Shown piece by piece: positions 42,524 to 52,079 of a stretch of DNA of 64,000 nucleotides. The position numbers and the translations under genes are program-made. This stretch comes from Motiliproteus sp041586615 (lineage in GTDB: Bacteria; Pseudomonadota; Gammaproteobacteria; Pseudomonadales; Balneatricaceae): the NCBI GenBank assembly GCA_041586615.1, contig JBFGZS010000008.1, positions 23,161 through 87,160 of the forward strand. The letters run 5' to 3'. Position 1 is the first letter of the stretch; each line of letters starts with the position of its first letter. Below the pieces are notes generated by a model. The model was not told the DNA's origin, did no database searches, and saw only the letters and a program-made list of their open reading frames with translations.

Positions 42524-43426
42524 TCAGTCGTAATCCACAGCACGTGTGTATCGAGGGTCATCATGGCGCGCCCAGTAACCTTGTTGCAGCTGTCGTGTCA
42601 CCGCACCAGCGCTGCCTTGTCCAATCGTTTGACCATCGATACTCGAAACGGCCATGATCCCCCCTGCGGTGCTGGTAACAAAGATCTCATCAGCACTTCG
42701 CGCGTTATCCGCAGCCAGTTCGCCCTCCACGACGTCATAGTTCTGCTCGAGCGCCAGTTCAATGGCGGTTCGGCGGGTAATGCCTTCGAGCATGCCATGC
42801 GCCGGCGTGGTCAGGGTGCGACCCTGGACAGCAAAGATATTAAACCCAGGCCCCTCGACCAAGTTACCCTGCGTATCAACAACCGCCGCCGTTTCGGCGC
42901 CTCGATCATAAGCTTCAAACTGCCCCATCACGAGATCCAGCCAATGGTAGTTTTTGACGGTCGGGTCGATTGACTCCGGCGATATTCGCTGCCGAGAACT
43001 CACGATCAGGTTTAGTCCTGGCTTCTCAGGAGGTAATATCCAGACAAACGGCACCACAAAGGCAAAAAACTGGTTGGTACAGGTACGCGGGTCACGCAAT
43101 CCCGGCGCCGGCAAGCCGCGTGTACAGATGATTTCTACATAAGCATCACGCATGCCACTGGCCCGTACGCAATCCAGCAGAATTGTCCGCAAACCCTCAC
43201 GGCTATGCGGGATAGTCATGCGTAGCTTTTCCATCCCGGCAAAGAAACGATCGAGATGGCTTTCAAGCATAAAAAACTTACCTTGCCAAACATGCGCGAC
43301 ATCATAGGTGGCATCCGAATGCAGAAACCCCCAATCGAGGATGGAAATTTTCGCCTCTGAAATAGGAACCAAGCGTCCATCAATATAAGCGGCGCCTTTT
43401 GAAAAATTTGTTCCATCAACGCGCAT
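42524..43426 (-). CDS. Fold-type IV PLP aminotransferase, (R)-amine-transaminase-like
   Basis: This 300-aa class IV aminotransferase carries PLP Lys158 in TVKNYHWLDLVMG. Its N-terminal GFLHSDATYDVAHVWQGKFFMLESHLDRF and the stretch FEAYDRGAETAAVVDTQGNLVEGPGFNIF resemble known (R)-selective amine:pyruvate transaminases more than branched-chain or D-amino-acid transaminases. GMLEGITRRTAIELA follows the usual family wording. It is the last gene after the TRAP transporter genes dctP, dctQ and dctM on the same strand. The imported solute may be its substrate. Family IV membership is firm; substrate and stereochemistry are inference. Confidence 0.82.
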   Translation of the reverse strand: MRVDGTNFSKGAAYIDGRLVPISEAKISILDWGFLHSDATYDVAHVWQGKFFMLESHLDRFFAGMEKLRMTIPHSREGLRTILLDCVRASGMRDAYVEIICTRGLPAPGLRDPRTCTNQFFAFVVPFVWILPPEKPGLNLIVSSRQRISPESIDPTVKNYHWLDLVMGQFEAYDRGAETAAVVDTQGNLVEGPGFNIFAVQGRTLTTPAHGMLEGITRRTAIELALEQNYDVVEGELAADNARSADEIFVTSTAGGIMAVSSIDGQTIGQGSAGAVTRQLQQGYWARHDDPRYTRAVDYD

Positions 43427-43516
43427 CTGTGCCCCCTGAATTTATTGTTAATGTGGTCGGGCAGTGATCCAGTTCCTGGTGAACTGAGATCACAGCGTCG
43501 CCGCAACAAGTCCTAA

Positions 43517-44821
43517 TCAGCCGATGCCCATCATCAGACGAGGCAGGAACAGCGACAGACTGGGGATAAAGGTGACCACCAGTACCATCGGCAGATGGCC
43601 GAAACAGAGCAGCTTCAAGGTCGGTTTTATATACCGATCCAGCGGCAGTTTGCTGACCCCGCCGGCCATATAGAGCATCGGTGCGCAGGGAGGCGTAACG
43701 TTGCCCAGCCCTAGATTGACCCCGACAATGGCGGCGAAATGGATCGGGTGGATACCCAGCTCCTGCACGACCGGCAAGAAAATCACCGCCGCCAGCACGC
43801 TGCCGGAGATATCGTCGACGATCATCCCGATCAGCAGCAACAAGACGTTGATCATCAGTAGGATCACATACTTGTTATCCGAAATCAGCAGCAACGATTC
43901 CGCCAGTTGCTTGGGTATCTGCTCCAAGATCATCGCCCGGCTCATGATAAACAAGAAAAACAGTACGGCCATGATCGACCCGGTCATGATCACCGCCCTG
44001 ACCGTAGCGGTACCCAGAGACCGGAACGACAGTCCCTTGTAGATAAACAGCCCCACCGGGATGGCGTACATCACCGCGATGGCGGCGGCTTCGGTAGGCG
44101 TGGCGATACCGCTGTAGATGGCACCCAGAATCAGCACCGGCATCAACAGGGCAAATCCCGCGTTATAGCCGGATACGGCTATGCCGCGCACTGCCTGAGC
44201 TATCGGCAACGGAGGATCAACCCGGATATGGGTGTCGTTGCGCAGAAACCAGAAATTGAGTCCACAGTAGATCAGCGTCAGCAGGATGCCGGGGATAATG
44301 GTGGAGAGAAACGCAGCCCCCACCGACAAGCCACCGGTGATCGAGAAGATGATCATCGGGATGCTGGGCGGAATCATCAAAGCCAATACCGAGGAGCAGG
44401 CGACCAACGCGGTGGCATGCCCCTCGGGATAACCCTCCTTGACCATGCGTGGAATCATGATCTGGCCGATGGCGGCGATGGCTGCCGAGGAACTACCGGA
44501 GATCGCACCGAACAGGGCGCAGGTCAGCACGGTTACAGCGCCCAAGCCGCCGCGGATGCGCCCGACGAAGGCGTTAACGAAGTTAAGCAATCGCTCCGAG
44601 ATGCCACCCTCGGCCATCAAAATTCCCGCGAAAATAAACAACGGCAGCGCCAGCAGTGCAAAACCGCTGGCCGTCTTGAATCCATGCGGGATCAGGAACG
44701 AGATGTTGTTACCGGTGGTAACGGAGAACAGCAGCGCGCCGATACCAAAGGCAAAGGCAACCGGAATTTCGATTAGTAGCAACAGCACCACCACCAGCAT
44801 GGCAATAAGAAACAGTGTCAT
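43517..44821 (-). CDS. dctM: TRAP transporter large permease DctM
   Basis: This is the large membrane subunit of a tripartite ATP-independent periplasmic transporter, with 434 aa and about 12 helices. Conserved stretches include FALLALPLFIFAGILMAEGGISERLLNFVNAFVGRIRGGLGAVTVLTCALFGAISGSSSAAIAAIGQIMIPRM, and near the end VGVNLGLGNVTPPCAPMLYMAGGVSKLPL. Such systems use the sodium gradient to import organic acids, taurine, amino acids or ectoine. It overlaps the dctQ gene by four bases. Confidence 0.94.
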   Translation of the reverse strand: MTLFLIAMLVVVLLLLIEIPVAFAFGIGALLFSVTTGNNISFLIPHGFKTASGFALLALPLFIFAGILMAEGGISERLLNFVNAFVGRIRGGLGAVTVLTCALFGAISGSSSAAIAAIGQIMIPRMVKEGYPEGHATALVACSSVLALMIPPSIPMIIFSITGGLSVGAAFLSTIIPGILLTLIYCGLNFWFLRNDTHIRVDPPLPIAQAVRGIAVSGYNAGFALLMPVLILGAIYSGIATPTEAAAIAVMYAIPVGLFIYKGLSFRSLGTATVRAVIMTGSIMAVLFFLFIMSRAMILEQIPKQLAESLLLISDNKYVILLMINVLLLLIGMIVDDISGSVLAAVIFLPVVQELGIHPIHFAAIVGVNLGLGNVTPPCAPMLYMAGGVSKLPLDRYIKPTLKLLCFGHLPMVLVVTFIPSLSLFLPRLMMGIG

Positions 44822-45546
44822 TGGACGTTACTCCTGGCCAGAGGTCGTGGGGGGGTGTGGTAACTGAGCGGTAACGGAGCGGTGACAGAGCGGTGGCTGG
44901 CACACAGATCGCGAAACTCGTTGACCGCCTCCAGCAGGAAGTAGCCCATCATCATGGCGAAACCGATGATCATGCTGCCGCTCCATAGCCCTCGAGGCCA
45001 CTTCAAATTGATACTCAACCGTCCTTTGTCGATCACAAAAAAAGCGTATTTGCAGGCAAAATAGCCAAAGACAACGGCGGCGATCATGCAGATAACCGAG
45101 CCGATGAAACGAATCAGACGGATCTTAAAGGGATCGCTAACCACTAAACTGACAATACCGCCGTGAATATGCTCGCGGACCCGGGTGGCGTAGCCCATGC
45201 CCAGGAAGTAGATCCAAACGCCTAGCAGCACGGCGGCTTCCTCGATGCCTGCAAAAGGCGATTCCAGGACATAGCGCATCACCACCTGAGCGAACATTAA
45301 AGCCGCCAGGCCAAGACCGGTCAGGATCATCATGGCTCGGAAGATCCAATCCAATACCGTTTCGGTACGCATCAGCAGGCGTCCGATGCCCTTAGGTTCA
45401 TAGCTAGACACCGCACTGAGATGCGGGGGGAGCGGGTGATTAGAGAGTTCGGGATCGTAGCTGTAGGAGTCGGCGACTCCCACCGGATAGACCGGATCCT
45501 GTTGAATATGATCGTGCTGAATGGGGGGGGGATTAGCGTGTTTCAT
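44818..45546 (-). CDS. dctQ: TRAP transporter small permease DctQ
   Basis: This four-helix small subunit has 242 aa, with the family stretch AQVVMRYVLESPFAGIEEAAVLLGVWIYFLGMGYATRVREHIHGGIV. It has a cytoplasmic N-terminal extension of about 55 residues rich in Pro, His and Asp before the first helix, longer than usual. The C-terminal tail is also extended (HRSVTAPLPLSYHTPPRPLARS). The start may therefore lie further in, for example Met59 of this frame, but ATG 45546 is kept because the frame is clean. Confidence 0.88.
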   Translation of the reverse strand: MKHANPPPIQHDHIQQDPVYPVGVADSYSYDPELSNHPLPPHLSAVSSYEPKGIGRLLMRTETVLDWIFRAMMILTGLGLAALMFAQVVMRYVLESPFAGIEEAAVLLGVWIYFLGMGYATRVREHIHGGIVSLVVSDPFKIRLIRFIGSVICMIAAVVFGYFACKYAFFVIDKGRLSINLKWPRGLWSGSMIIGFAMMMGYFLLEAVNEFRDLCASHRSVTAPLPLSYHTPPRPLARSNVQ

Positions 45547-45625
45547 GCTGTGACCTCGCAGAGACTGAAAATGGTCACCACCCCGTGATGGAGGTGGCGA
45601 CGCTGACGGTAACTATCCCTGCTGG

Positions 45626-46645
45626 TCAGTTGATTCCGGCGATGTTCCGTAGTACTCCCATGATTTCGGGACCCACCACTTTCTCCATAAAGGGCCACTC
45701 GTGGGCGTATAAGGTCTTTTTGGCGTTGGCCAGCTGCTGCGTATCGAGCTCGACCACCTTAATGCCGTAGTCACGCACTTTTTCCAGGTAGCTGTTATCA
45801 ATCGCCTCGGCTTCTTGCCAGGCCCAAGCCAGGGTCGCGTCAGCGGCGGCCTGGATCTTGGCACGCTCGGCGGCGGGGAGGTCTTCCCACCAGTCTTTGT
45901 TGACCAGCCAGAAAGCGTGTTCAAAGTAGTCGCGGGTCAGGATGTAACTCTCCAGCACATCACGCATCTGCCAGATCTCTACCGCCGGTCCAAAGGCGCG
46001 GCCATCCACGGTGCCCAGTTGCAGGCCGGTGTAGAGTTCAGAGAAAGGCATCGGTACGGCGGAGAAGCCCCAGTTCTTAAAACGTTCGACCGCCAGGGGG
46101 GTCGGTACGACCCGCATCTTGATGCCCTCGGCATCTTCGGGGAAGTTGGTGGGCACCTTACCGACACCGTTGCGGATGGTGATAGAACCGAAGCCGGCAG
46201 GGATCGTTCCCAGAGCGACTAGATCCATATCTGCCAGTATTTTGTTATACACATCCAGCATAGGTCCCTTGGGTCCGTAAACTTCACGGGCACTGTCCCA
46301 GTTATCCACGACGTAACCGAGCCAGGTTAGATCCAGTCGGCCATCGAACTCCGAGGCGCCATAGGTTATGGTCATCGGGATCACACCCTGCATGGCCTGC
46401 TCGAACTGCGACGTCCAGTCTCCCAGGTCACCGCCGGGATGGTAGTCCACCGCGTAGCTGGAATTTTGGGCCTCAAGCGCTTGCATAAACTTCAGTGACG
46501 AGGCATGGAATATATGCTCTGTGGTCATTGCTTGGGCAAGAATAAAGTCGTCGCCGGCATGGGCGGATTCAAAAGCGGGCGTAATCAGTGCAGTAGCCAG
46601 GGCGCAAGACCCGACGAGCGACTTGAGCGTCTTATTGATCACCAT
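45626..46645 (-). CDS. dctP: TRAP transporter periplasmic solute-binding protein DctP
   Basis: This is the binding subunit of the TRAP system. The 339-aa protein begins with a signal peptide (MVINKTLKSLVGSCALATALITPAFESAHA). The ligand-site region is present: GIKMRVVPTPLAVERFKNWGFSAVPMPFSELYTGLQLGTVDGRAFGP, with the Arg that normally binds a carboxylate. ATG 46645 is chosen because GGAGG precedes it; a longer frame to 46741 has no ribosome binding site. The LysR gene upstream is on the same strand, with 212 bases between. Confidence 0.92.
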   Translation of the reverse strand: MVINKTLKSLVGSCALATALITPAFESAHAGDDFILAQAMTTEHIFHASSLKFMQALEAQNSSYAVDYHPGGDLGDWTSQFEQAMQGVIPMTITYGASEFDGRLDLTWLGYVVDNWDSAREVYGPKGPMLDVYNKILADMDLVALGTIPAGFGSITIRNGVGKVPTNFPEDAEGIKMRVVPTPLAVERFKNWGFSAVPMPFSELYTGLQLGTVDGRAFGPAVEIWQMRDVLESYILTRDYFEHAFWLVNKDWWEDLPAAERAKIQAAADATLAWAWQEAEAIDNSYLEKVRDYGIKVVELDTQQLANAKKTLYAHEWPFMEKVVGPEIMGVLRNIAGIN

Positions 46646-46769
46646 GGTGACCTCCGTTGTTATTGTATTTATTGTCTGCCCCCTCTCACACGAACCTATG
46701 CGGTGCTCCAGTGGAGGGTTGAGATCAGTCTGCACGGTCAATCTTGTCTATTAAATTTCTAATTTGTTA

Positions 46770-46798
46770 ACCACAGTTAAGTAAATGATTAACTAATG
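46770..46798. promoter_or_regulatory. TTAAC-type repeat in the dctP promoter region
   Basis: GTTAACCACAGTTAAGTA is followed by TGATTAACT, giving three related TTAA(C) elements within about 30 bases. TGATTAACT recurs at about 47791-47799 in the bauA-LysR spacer. It may be a binding site of the LysR regulator. Confidence 0.35.
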
Positions 46799-46857
46799 CA
46801 CGTTCGGGGGAGGCGGCGGGTATACGAGGCAGCGCACACCCACCTACTGAATTGCGC

Positions 46858-47772
46858 TCAGCTCTTCTTCAGTTCTTCCAGGAAAGTCTCCAGTACCAGA
46901 TTGGCGCGAGCCCCCTTGCGGGTGATGGCGGAGAATTGAGTGACGTAATGGAAGCTGTCAGGAAGCAACGCACGCATCCTGCCGTCGCGCACCCACCTAC
47001 TGGCGAAATGATCCGGCAGGTAGCCGATATATCGGCCGGTAAGGATCAAAAAGGCGATCCCCTCCCTGTCGGTGGCGGTGGCACAGGCCTTGAGTTGCTG
47101 ATGCAGGGCTTTGATCTCCGGGGTCTGGGCGTAAGCTGGAACCACGGCGTCCTGATCGCCAATGCGTGCCGGATCCAGAACCGTGTCAGCCTGGCCAAAC
47201 AACGGGTGGTTGTGGCTGCAGTAGAGCCGGGACTGCTCCTGGTAGAGAGGCAGGTAATTGAGTCCGGACAAGGGGCGTAGCTCCGGTACTATTCCGATAT
47301 GCAATCGACCGTCCAACACGCCTAATTCTATTTCGTTAGGGGGTGTCATTCTAATGTTGACCATCACATCTGGCCCCTGCTGCTTGAGTTGTGCCAGTGC
47401 ATGGGTGATCTGCATATGGGGCATGGTCACCAGATTATCGGTGATGCCGATATTCAGCTCGCCCTTGAGCTGGGCGTGCAGGGCGTTGACCTGGGTACGA
47501 AAACCCTCCAGAGAGGCGAGCAGCTGCAAGGTGTAGTCGTACACATGGCTACCCTCGTCGGTAAGGGAAAAGCCGGAGCGGCCACGCTGGCAGAGCCGAA
47601 ATCCCAGCCGGTTTTCCAGGTCTGACATGGCGATACTGATCGCTGCTCGGCTGATATTAAGCTCCACCTCGGCGGCGGAAAAACCACCGCATTCAACCAC
47701 CTTCCTGAAGATTCGCAACAGCCGCAGATCAACGTCGCTCAGCTGCCCCTTGAACTCGCCTTTTTTCACCAC
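46858..47772 (-). CDS. LysR-family transcriptional regulator of the amine/beta-alanine region
   Basis: This 304-aa LysR-type regulator has its helix-turn-helix at LRIFRKVVECGGFSAAEVELNISRAAISIAMSDLENRLGFRLCQRG. The remainder is the periplasmic-binding-protein-like effector domain (GELNIGITDNLVTMPHMQ). It is divergent from bauA and upstream of dctP on its own strand, so it can face both operons. The motif TGATTAACT occurs in both flanking spacers. Control of the TRAP and beta-alanine genes is inferred from this arrangement. Confidence 0.88.
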   Translation of the reverse strand: MVKKGEFKGQLSDVDLRLLRIFRKVVECGGFSAAEVELNISRAAISIAMSDLENRLGFRLCQRGRSGFSLTDEGSHVYDYTLQLLASLEGFRTQVNALHAQLKGELNIGITDNLVTMPHMQITHALAQLKQQGPDVMVNIRMTPPNEIELGVLDGRLHIGIVPELRPLSGLNYLPLYQEQSRLYCSHNHPLFGQADTVLDPARIGDQDAVVPAYAQTPEIKALHQQLKACATATDREGIAFLILTGRYIGYLPDHFASRWVRDGRMRALLPDSFHYVTQFSAITRKGARANLVLETFLEELKKS

Positions 47773-47936
47773 ACCCCCTATAGGTTAGTAACTGATTAAC
47801 TGAAGGTTAGCACAAATGAATTTAACTAAACAATTACTGCAGGCAGCATAGGTATGCAGAGAAGCGGAGTGACGACAGCAACTCCGGTACGACAATAATA
47901 AAACGTGATCCACAGGGATCCAGACAGGAGTAACTT

Positions 47937-49280
47937 ATGAGCACAGCCATTCGTCCTGAGGCCGGGAATATCAGCCGCGACCAACTCGACGCCCATTGGA
48001 TGCCCTTTACCGGTAATCGGGAGTTTAAAAAGAATCCGCGCCTAATTGTGTCCGCCGAGGGCAATTACTACACCGATGCTGCGGGTCGCAAGATTTTTGA
48101 TGCCCTGTCGGGCCTGTGGACCTGCGGTGCCGGTCACGGCCGTCCCGAAATCGTCGCGGCGGTCAGCCAGCAGATCAAACAGCTGGACTACTCACCGGCA
48201 TTCCAATTCGGCCACCCTAAAGCCTTTCAACTGGCCGAACGTATCACCCAATTCATGCCTGAAGGGATCAACCGGGTGTTCTTTACCGGTTCCGGTTCTG
48301 AATCCACCGAAACCTCACTGAAGATCGCTCGTGCCTACTGGCGCAAAAAGGGCCTGGCCAGCAAGACCAAATTGATCGGTCGCGCCAAGGGCTACCACGG
48401 GGTTAACTTCGGCGGCATATCGGTCGGCGGCATCGGTCCGAACCGCGCCCTGTTCGGCACCGCCGTCGACGCCGATCACCTGGCCCACACGGTACTGCCG
48501 GAAAATAAATTTGTACGCGGCCTGCCCGAGACCGGCGCCCACCTGGCCGACGACCTGCTGGAGCAGATCGCACTGCATGACGCCTCCAACATCGCCGCCG
48601 TGATTGTCGAGCCGCTGGCCGGCTCTGCCGGGGTATTGCCGCCACCCCAGGGCTATCTGAAGCGGCTGCGCGAGATCTGCGATCAACACAATATTCTGCT
48701 GATCTTCGACGAGGTGATCACCGCCTTCGGCCGGATGGGCGCCAAGACCGGTGCCGAGGCCTTTGGGGTTAAACCCGATATGATCAACATGGCCAAGCAG
48801 CTCACTAACGGCACCGTACCGATGGGTGCGGTGGCCGTGAAACAGGAGATCTATGACTGCTTTATGGATAACGGCGGCCCCGAATACGCGGTAGAACTGC
48901 CTCATGGCTATACCTACTCGGCGCACCCGGTCGCCTGTGCCGCAGCGCTGGCCTCGCTCGATATCCTCGACAACGACGGCCTGATCGACTGCGTTACCGA
49001 GCTGTCGCCGATCTTTGAGTCTGCCCTGCACAGCCTCAAGGGCACCCCGTTCGTGGCCGACATCCGCAACTACGGCTTTGCTGGCGCGCTGACCATCGAG
49101 CACGCCCCGGGTGAGCCGCTGCTGCGTCCGTTCCAGATCGCTATGAAGATGTGGGACAAGGGCTATTACGTCCGTTACGGCGGCGACACCATCCAGTTGG
49201 GCCTGCCGTTTACCACTCAGCGCGAAGAGATCGACAGCCTGATCAACGCCCTGGGCGATAGCATCAACGAACTGGCTTAA
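47937..49280 (+). CDS. bauA: Beta-alanine-pyruvate transaminase (omega-amino acid aminotransferase)
   Basis: This class III PLP enzyme transfers the amino group of beta-alanine (or other omega-amino acids) to pyruvate, giving malonate semialdehyde and alanine. The 447-aa protein has the family opening LDAHWMPFTGNREFKKNPRLI, substrate-side residues LSGLWTCGAGHGRPEI, FTGSGSESTETSLKIAR for phosphate binding, Asp258 (FDEVITAFGRMG) and PLP Lys287 (NMAKQLTNG). Immediate neighbours are mmsA and ald, which consume both products. This order strongly supports beta-alanine use, though amine or taurine activity remains possible. ATG 47937 follows AGGAG. Confidence 0.93.
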   Translation: MSTAIRPEAGNISRDQLDAHWMPFTGNREFKKNPRLIVSAEGNYYTDAAGRKIFDALSGLWTCGAGHGRPEIVAAVSQQIKQLDYSPAFQFGHPKAFQLAERITQFMPEGINRVFFTGSGSESTETSLKIARAYWRKKGLASKTKLIGRAKGYHGVNFGGISVGGIGPNRALFGTAVDADHLAHTVLPENKFVRGLPETGAHLADDLLEQIALHDASNIAAVIVEPLAGSAGVLPPPQGYLKRLREICDQHNILLIFDEVITAFGRMGAKTGAEAFGVKPDMINMAKQLTNGTVPMGAVAVKQEIYDCFMDNGGPEYAVELPHGYTYSAHPVACAAALASLDILDNDGLIDCVTELSPIFESALHSLKGTPFVADIRNYGFAGALTIEHAPGEPLLRPFQIAMKMWDKGYYVRYGGDTIQLGLPFTTQREEIDSLINALGDSINELA

Positions 49281-49360
49281 GTGCCGATTTAACTTTTTCT
49301 GTGGCGAAGCTGCGGCTTCGCCTGGATATGATTTGAGCTTTCTTTATTAAAGGAAATACC

Positions 49361-50851
49361 ATGAATATTGTTGGCCATCTGATAAACGGCGAAATGCGTT
49401 CCGACGCCGAGCGTACCCAAGACATCTTTAACCCTTCTACCGGTGAAGTCAGCAAGCAGGTAGCAATCGCCTCCGTTGCCACCGTGGAAGATGCGATCGC
49501 AGCGGCCCAGGCTGCATACCCGGGCTGGCGCAATACCCCGGCGGCCAAGCGTGCCCGGGTGATGTTTAAGTTCAAGGAGTTGCTGGAAAGCAACAGCGAC
49601 AAGATCTGCGCGATGATCGGCGAAGAGCACGGCAAGATCTCCCACGATGCCGCCGGCGAGCTCCAGCGCGGGATTGAGAACGTCGAATACGCCTGTTACG
49701 CCCCCGAGCTGCTCAAAGGCGAACACTCCAAGAATGTCGGTCCGGCGATCGATTCCTGGAGCGAGTTCCAACCGCTGGGCGTCGTCGCCGGTATCACCCC
49801 GTTCAACTTCCCGGCAATGGTGCCGCTGTGGATGTACCCGATGGCGATCGTCTGCGGTAACTGCTTCGTGCTAAAGCCGTCCGAGCGTGCCCCCTCCTCG
49901 ACGCTATTTATCGCTCAGCTACTGGCCGAAGCGGGTCTACCCGCCGGGGTCATGAACGTCGTCAACGGCGATAAGGTCGCCGTCGATACGCTACTGACGG
50001 ACCAGCGCGTACAGGCGGTCAGCTTCGTCGGTTCCACTCCGATCGCCGACTATATCTACACCACCGCTAACGCCAACGGCAAGCGTTGCCAGGCACTGGG
50101 TGGGGCCAAGAACCACGCTATCGTTATGCCCGATGCCGACATGGATAACGCCGTCAACCAACTGGTCGGTGCCGCCTTTGGTTCTTCCGGCGAGCGCTGC
50201 ATGGCGTTATCGGTCGCCGTCGCAGTTGGCGATGCGGCCGGTGATGCACTGGTTGCAAAAATGAAGGATGCTATGGCGTCACTTAAAGTCGGCGCCTACA
50301 GCGACAGTAGCAACGACTTTGGCCCGGTCATTACCAAGCAGCATCAGGAAAAAGTCGTGGGTTATATCAACAGTGCTGAAGAAGATGGTGCGCGGGTGGT
50401 TGTGGATGGTCGTAACCCCAACGTCGCCGGTTATGAAAATGGTTTCTTCGTCGGCGGAACGCTGATCGACAACGTCACGCCTGACATGATCAGCTACACC
50501 GAGGAGATCTTCGGGCCGGTGTTACAGGTGGTTCGGGTCGATACCATGGAACAGGCCATGCAGCTGATCAACGATCACGAATACGGTAACGGCACCTGTA
50601 TCTTTACCCGTGATGGCGAAGCGGCACGCTATTTCTCCGACAACATCCAGGTCGGCATGGTCGGTATCAACGTACCGCTGCCGGTGCCGGTTTCCTACCA
50701 TAGCTTCGGCGGCTGGAAGCGGTCGTTGTTCGGTGATCTGCACGCCTACGGCCCTGACGCAGTGCGCTTCTACACCAAGCGTAAGACGATTACCCAGCGC
50801 TGGCCTTCTGCCGGGGTGCGTGAAGGTGCCCAATTTGCGTTCCCGTCCTAA
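49361..50851 (+). CDS. mmsA: CoA-acylating (methyl)malonate-semialdehyde dehydrogenase
   Basis: This enzyme oxidises malonate or methylmalonate semialdehyde to acetyl- or propionyl-CoA with NAD+ and CoA. It has 496 aa, with the aldehyde dehydrogenase fold, nucleotide-binding GITPFNFPAMVPLWM and VSFVGSTPIADYIY, and catalytic Cys280 in FGSSGERCMALSVAV. The Glu of other aldehyde dehydrogenases is absent at the usual place, as is normal for the CoA-acylating group. It lies 80 bases after bauA, so BauC is an equally fitting name. It should convert the semialdehyde made by BauA into acetyl-CoA. Confidence 0.92.
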   Translation: MNIVGHLINGEMRSDAERTQDIFNPSTGEVSKQVAIASVATVEDAIAAAQAAYPGWRNTPAAKRARVMFKFKELLESNSDKICAMIGEEHGKISHDAAGELQRGIENVEYACYAPELLKGEHSKNVGPAIDSWSEFQPLGVVAGITPFNFPAMVPLWMYPMAIVCGNCFVLKPSERAPSSTLFIAQLLAEAGLPAGVMNVVNGDKVAVDTLLTDQRVQAVSFVGSTPIADYIYTTANANGKRCQALGGAKNHAIVMPDADMDNAVNQLVGAAFGSSGERCMALSVAVAVGDAAGDALVAKMKDAMASLKVGAYSDSSNDFGPVITKQHQEKVVGYINSAEEDGARVVVDGRNPNVAGYENGFFVGGTLIDNVTPDMISYTEEIFGPVLQVVRVDTMEQAMQLINDHEYGNGTCIFTRDGEAARYFSDNIQVGMVGINVPLPVPVSYHSFGGWKRSLFGDLHAYGPDAVRFYTKRKTITQRWPSAGVREGAQFAFPS

Positions 50852-50941
50852 TTTATCCTCGAGCGCCTTGGGCGCTCGCCTAATGGGTAGCGTAGGTTGC
50901 TTGCTTTTAGTCAACTAACGACCCTTTATAGGAGAATCACC

Positions 50942-52060
50942 ATGATTATCGGTGTACCTAAAGAGATTAAGAACCACGAATACCGTATCGGTATGACCCC
51001 TGCCGGCGTTCGCGAACTGGTTGCCAATGGCCATCAGGTCATGGTTCAGCGCGATGGCGGTAAGGCGATCGGTCTGAGCAACGAAATGTACCAGGCCGTC
51101 GGTGCATCCATCATCGATACTGCCGAAGAGATTTTTGCAACAGCCGAGATGATCGTTAAGGTCAAGGAGCCCCAACCCAACGAGTGCAAGATGCTGCGTG
51201 AAGGGCAGCTGCTGTTCACCTATCTGCACCTTGCTCCGGATCCTAAGCAGACTGAGTTACTCGTGGCATCAAAGTGCGTCGCCATCGCCTACGAGACCGT
51301 GACCGACAAGCGCGGTGGCCTACCCTTGCTATCACCCATGAGCGAAGTCGCCGGCCGCATGTCCATCCAAGCGGGAGCCCATGCGTTGGAAAAGGCTCAG
51401 GGTGGTAACGGTACCCTTATGGGTGGCGTCCCCGGCGTTGCTCCAGCCAATGTCGTCGTCATCGGTGGCGGAGTGGTGGGCACCAACGCCGCTCGCATGG
51501 CTATCGGCTTGGGCGCCAATGTCACCATTCTCGATCGTTCGCTCGATCGACTCAAGGAGCTGGATAACCTCTACGGTCCGGCCTTGAAGACCCTCTACTC
51601 CACCGTCGACGCTCTGGAAGCCTGTATCAAGGAAGCAGATCTAGTCATCGGGGCGGTACTGATCCCCGGCGCCGCAGCGCCGAAGCTCGTCAGCCGCGAG
51701 ATGCTAAAGCTGATGAAGCCCGGTGCGGTCATGGTCGATGTCGCCATCGACCAAGGGGGCTGTTTCGAGACCTCCAAAGCCACCACGCACCAGGATCCCA
51801 CCTACGAGGTAGACGGTGTCGTGCACTACTGCGTGGCCAATATGCCTGGGGGCGTGGCACGCACCTCAACCTTCGCATTGACCAACGCCACCCTGCCTTA
51901 CGCGATCGCGCTGGCCAACAAGGGTTACAAGAAAGCCCTACTGGACGACATCCATCTGCGTAACGGCTTGAACGTTCACCTCGGTCAGATCACCTACGCG
52001 GCTGTGGCTGATGTTCTGGGCTATCGCTATACGAGCGCCGAAGAGGTGCTGTCGGCCTGA
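50942..52060 (+). CDS. ald: Alanine dehydrogenase
   Basis: Ald oxidatively deaminates L-alanine to pyruvate and ammonium with NAD+, regenerating the amino acceptor used by BauA. The 372-aa protein starts MIIGVPKEIKNHEYRIGMTPAGVREL. It has the catalytic stretches VKVKEPQPNE and TYLHLAPD, the Rossmann motif VVVIGGGVVGTNAARMAIGLGANVTILD, and HYCVANMPGGVARTSTFALTNATLPYA. ATG 50942 follows AGGAG; the earlier in-frame start at 50897 lies before it. The order bauA-mmsA-ald forms a closed pyruvate/alanine cycle for beta-alanine breakdown. Confidence 0.95.
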   Translation: MIIGVPKEIKNHEYRIGMTPAGVRELVANGHQVMVQRDGGKAIGLSNEMYQAVGASIIDTAEEIFATAEMIVKVKEPQPNECKMLREGQLLFTYLHLAPDPKQTELLVASKCVAIAYETVTDKRGGLPLLSPMSEVAGRMSIQAGAHALEKAQGGNGTLMGGVPGVAPANVVVIGGGVVGTNAARMAIGLGANVTILDRSLDRLKELDNLYGPALKTLYSTVDALEACIKEADLVIGAVLIPGAAAPKLVSREMLKLMKPGAVMVDVAIDQGGCFETSKATTHQDPTYEVDGVVHYCVANMPGGVARTSTFALTNATLPYAIALANKGYKKALLDDIHLRNGLNVHLGQITYAAVADVLGYRYTSAEEVLSA

Positions 52061-52079
52061 TGCTGGCGCCGTTCACTAT

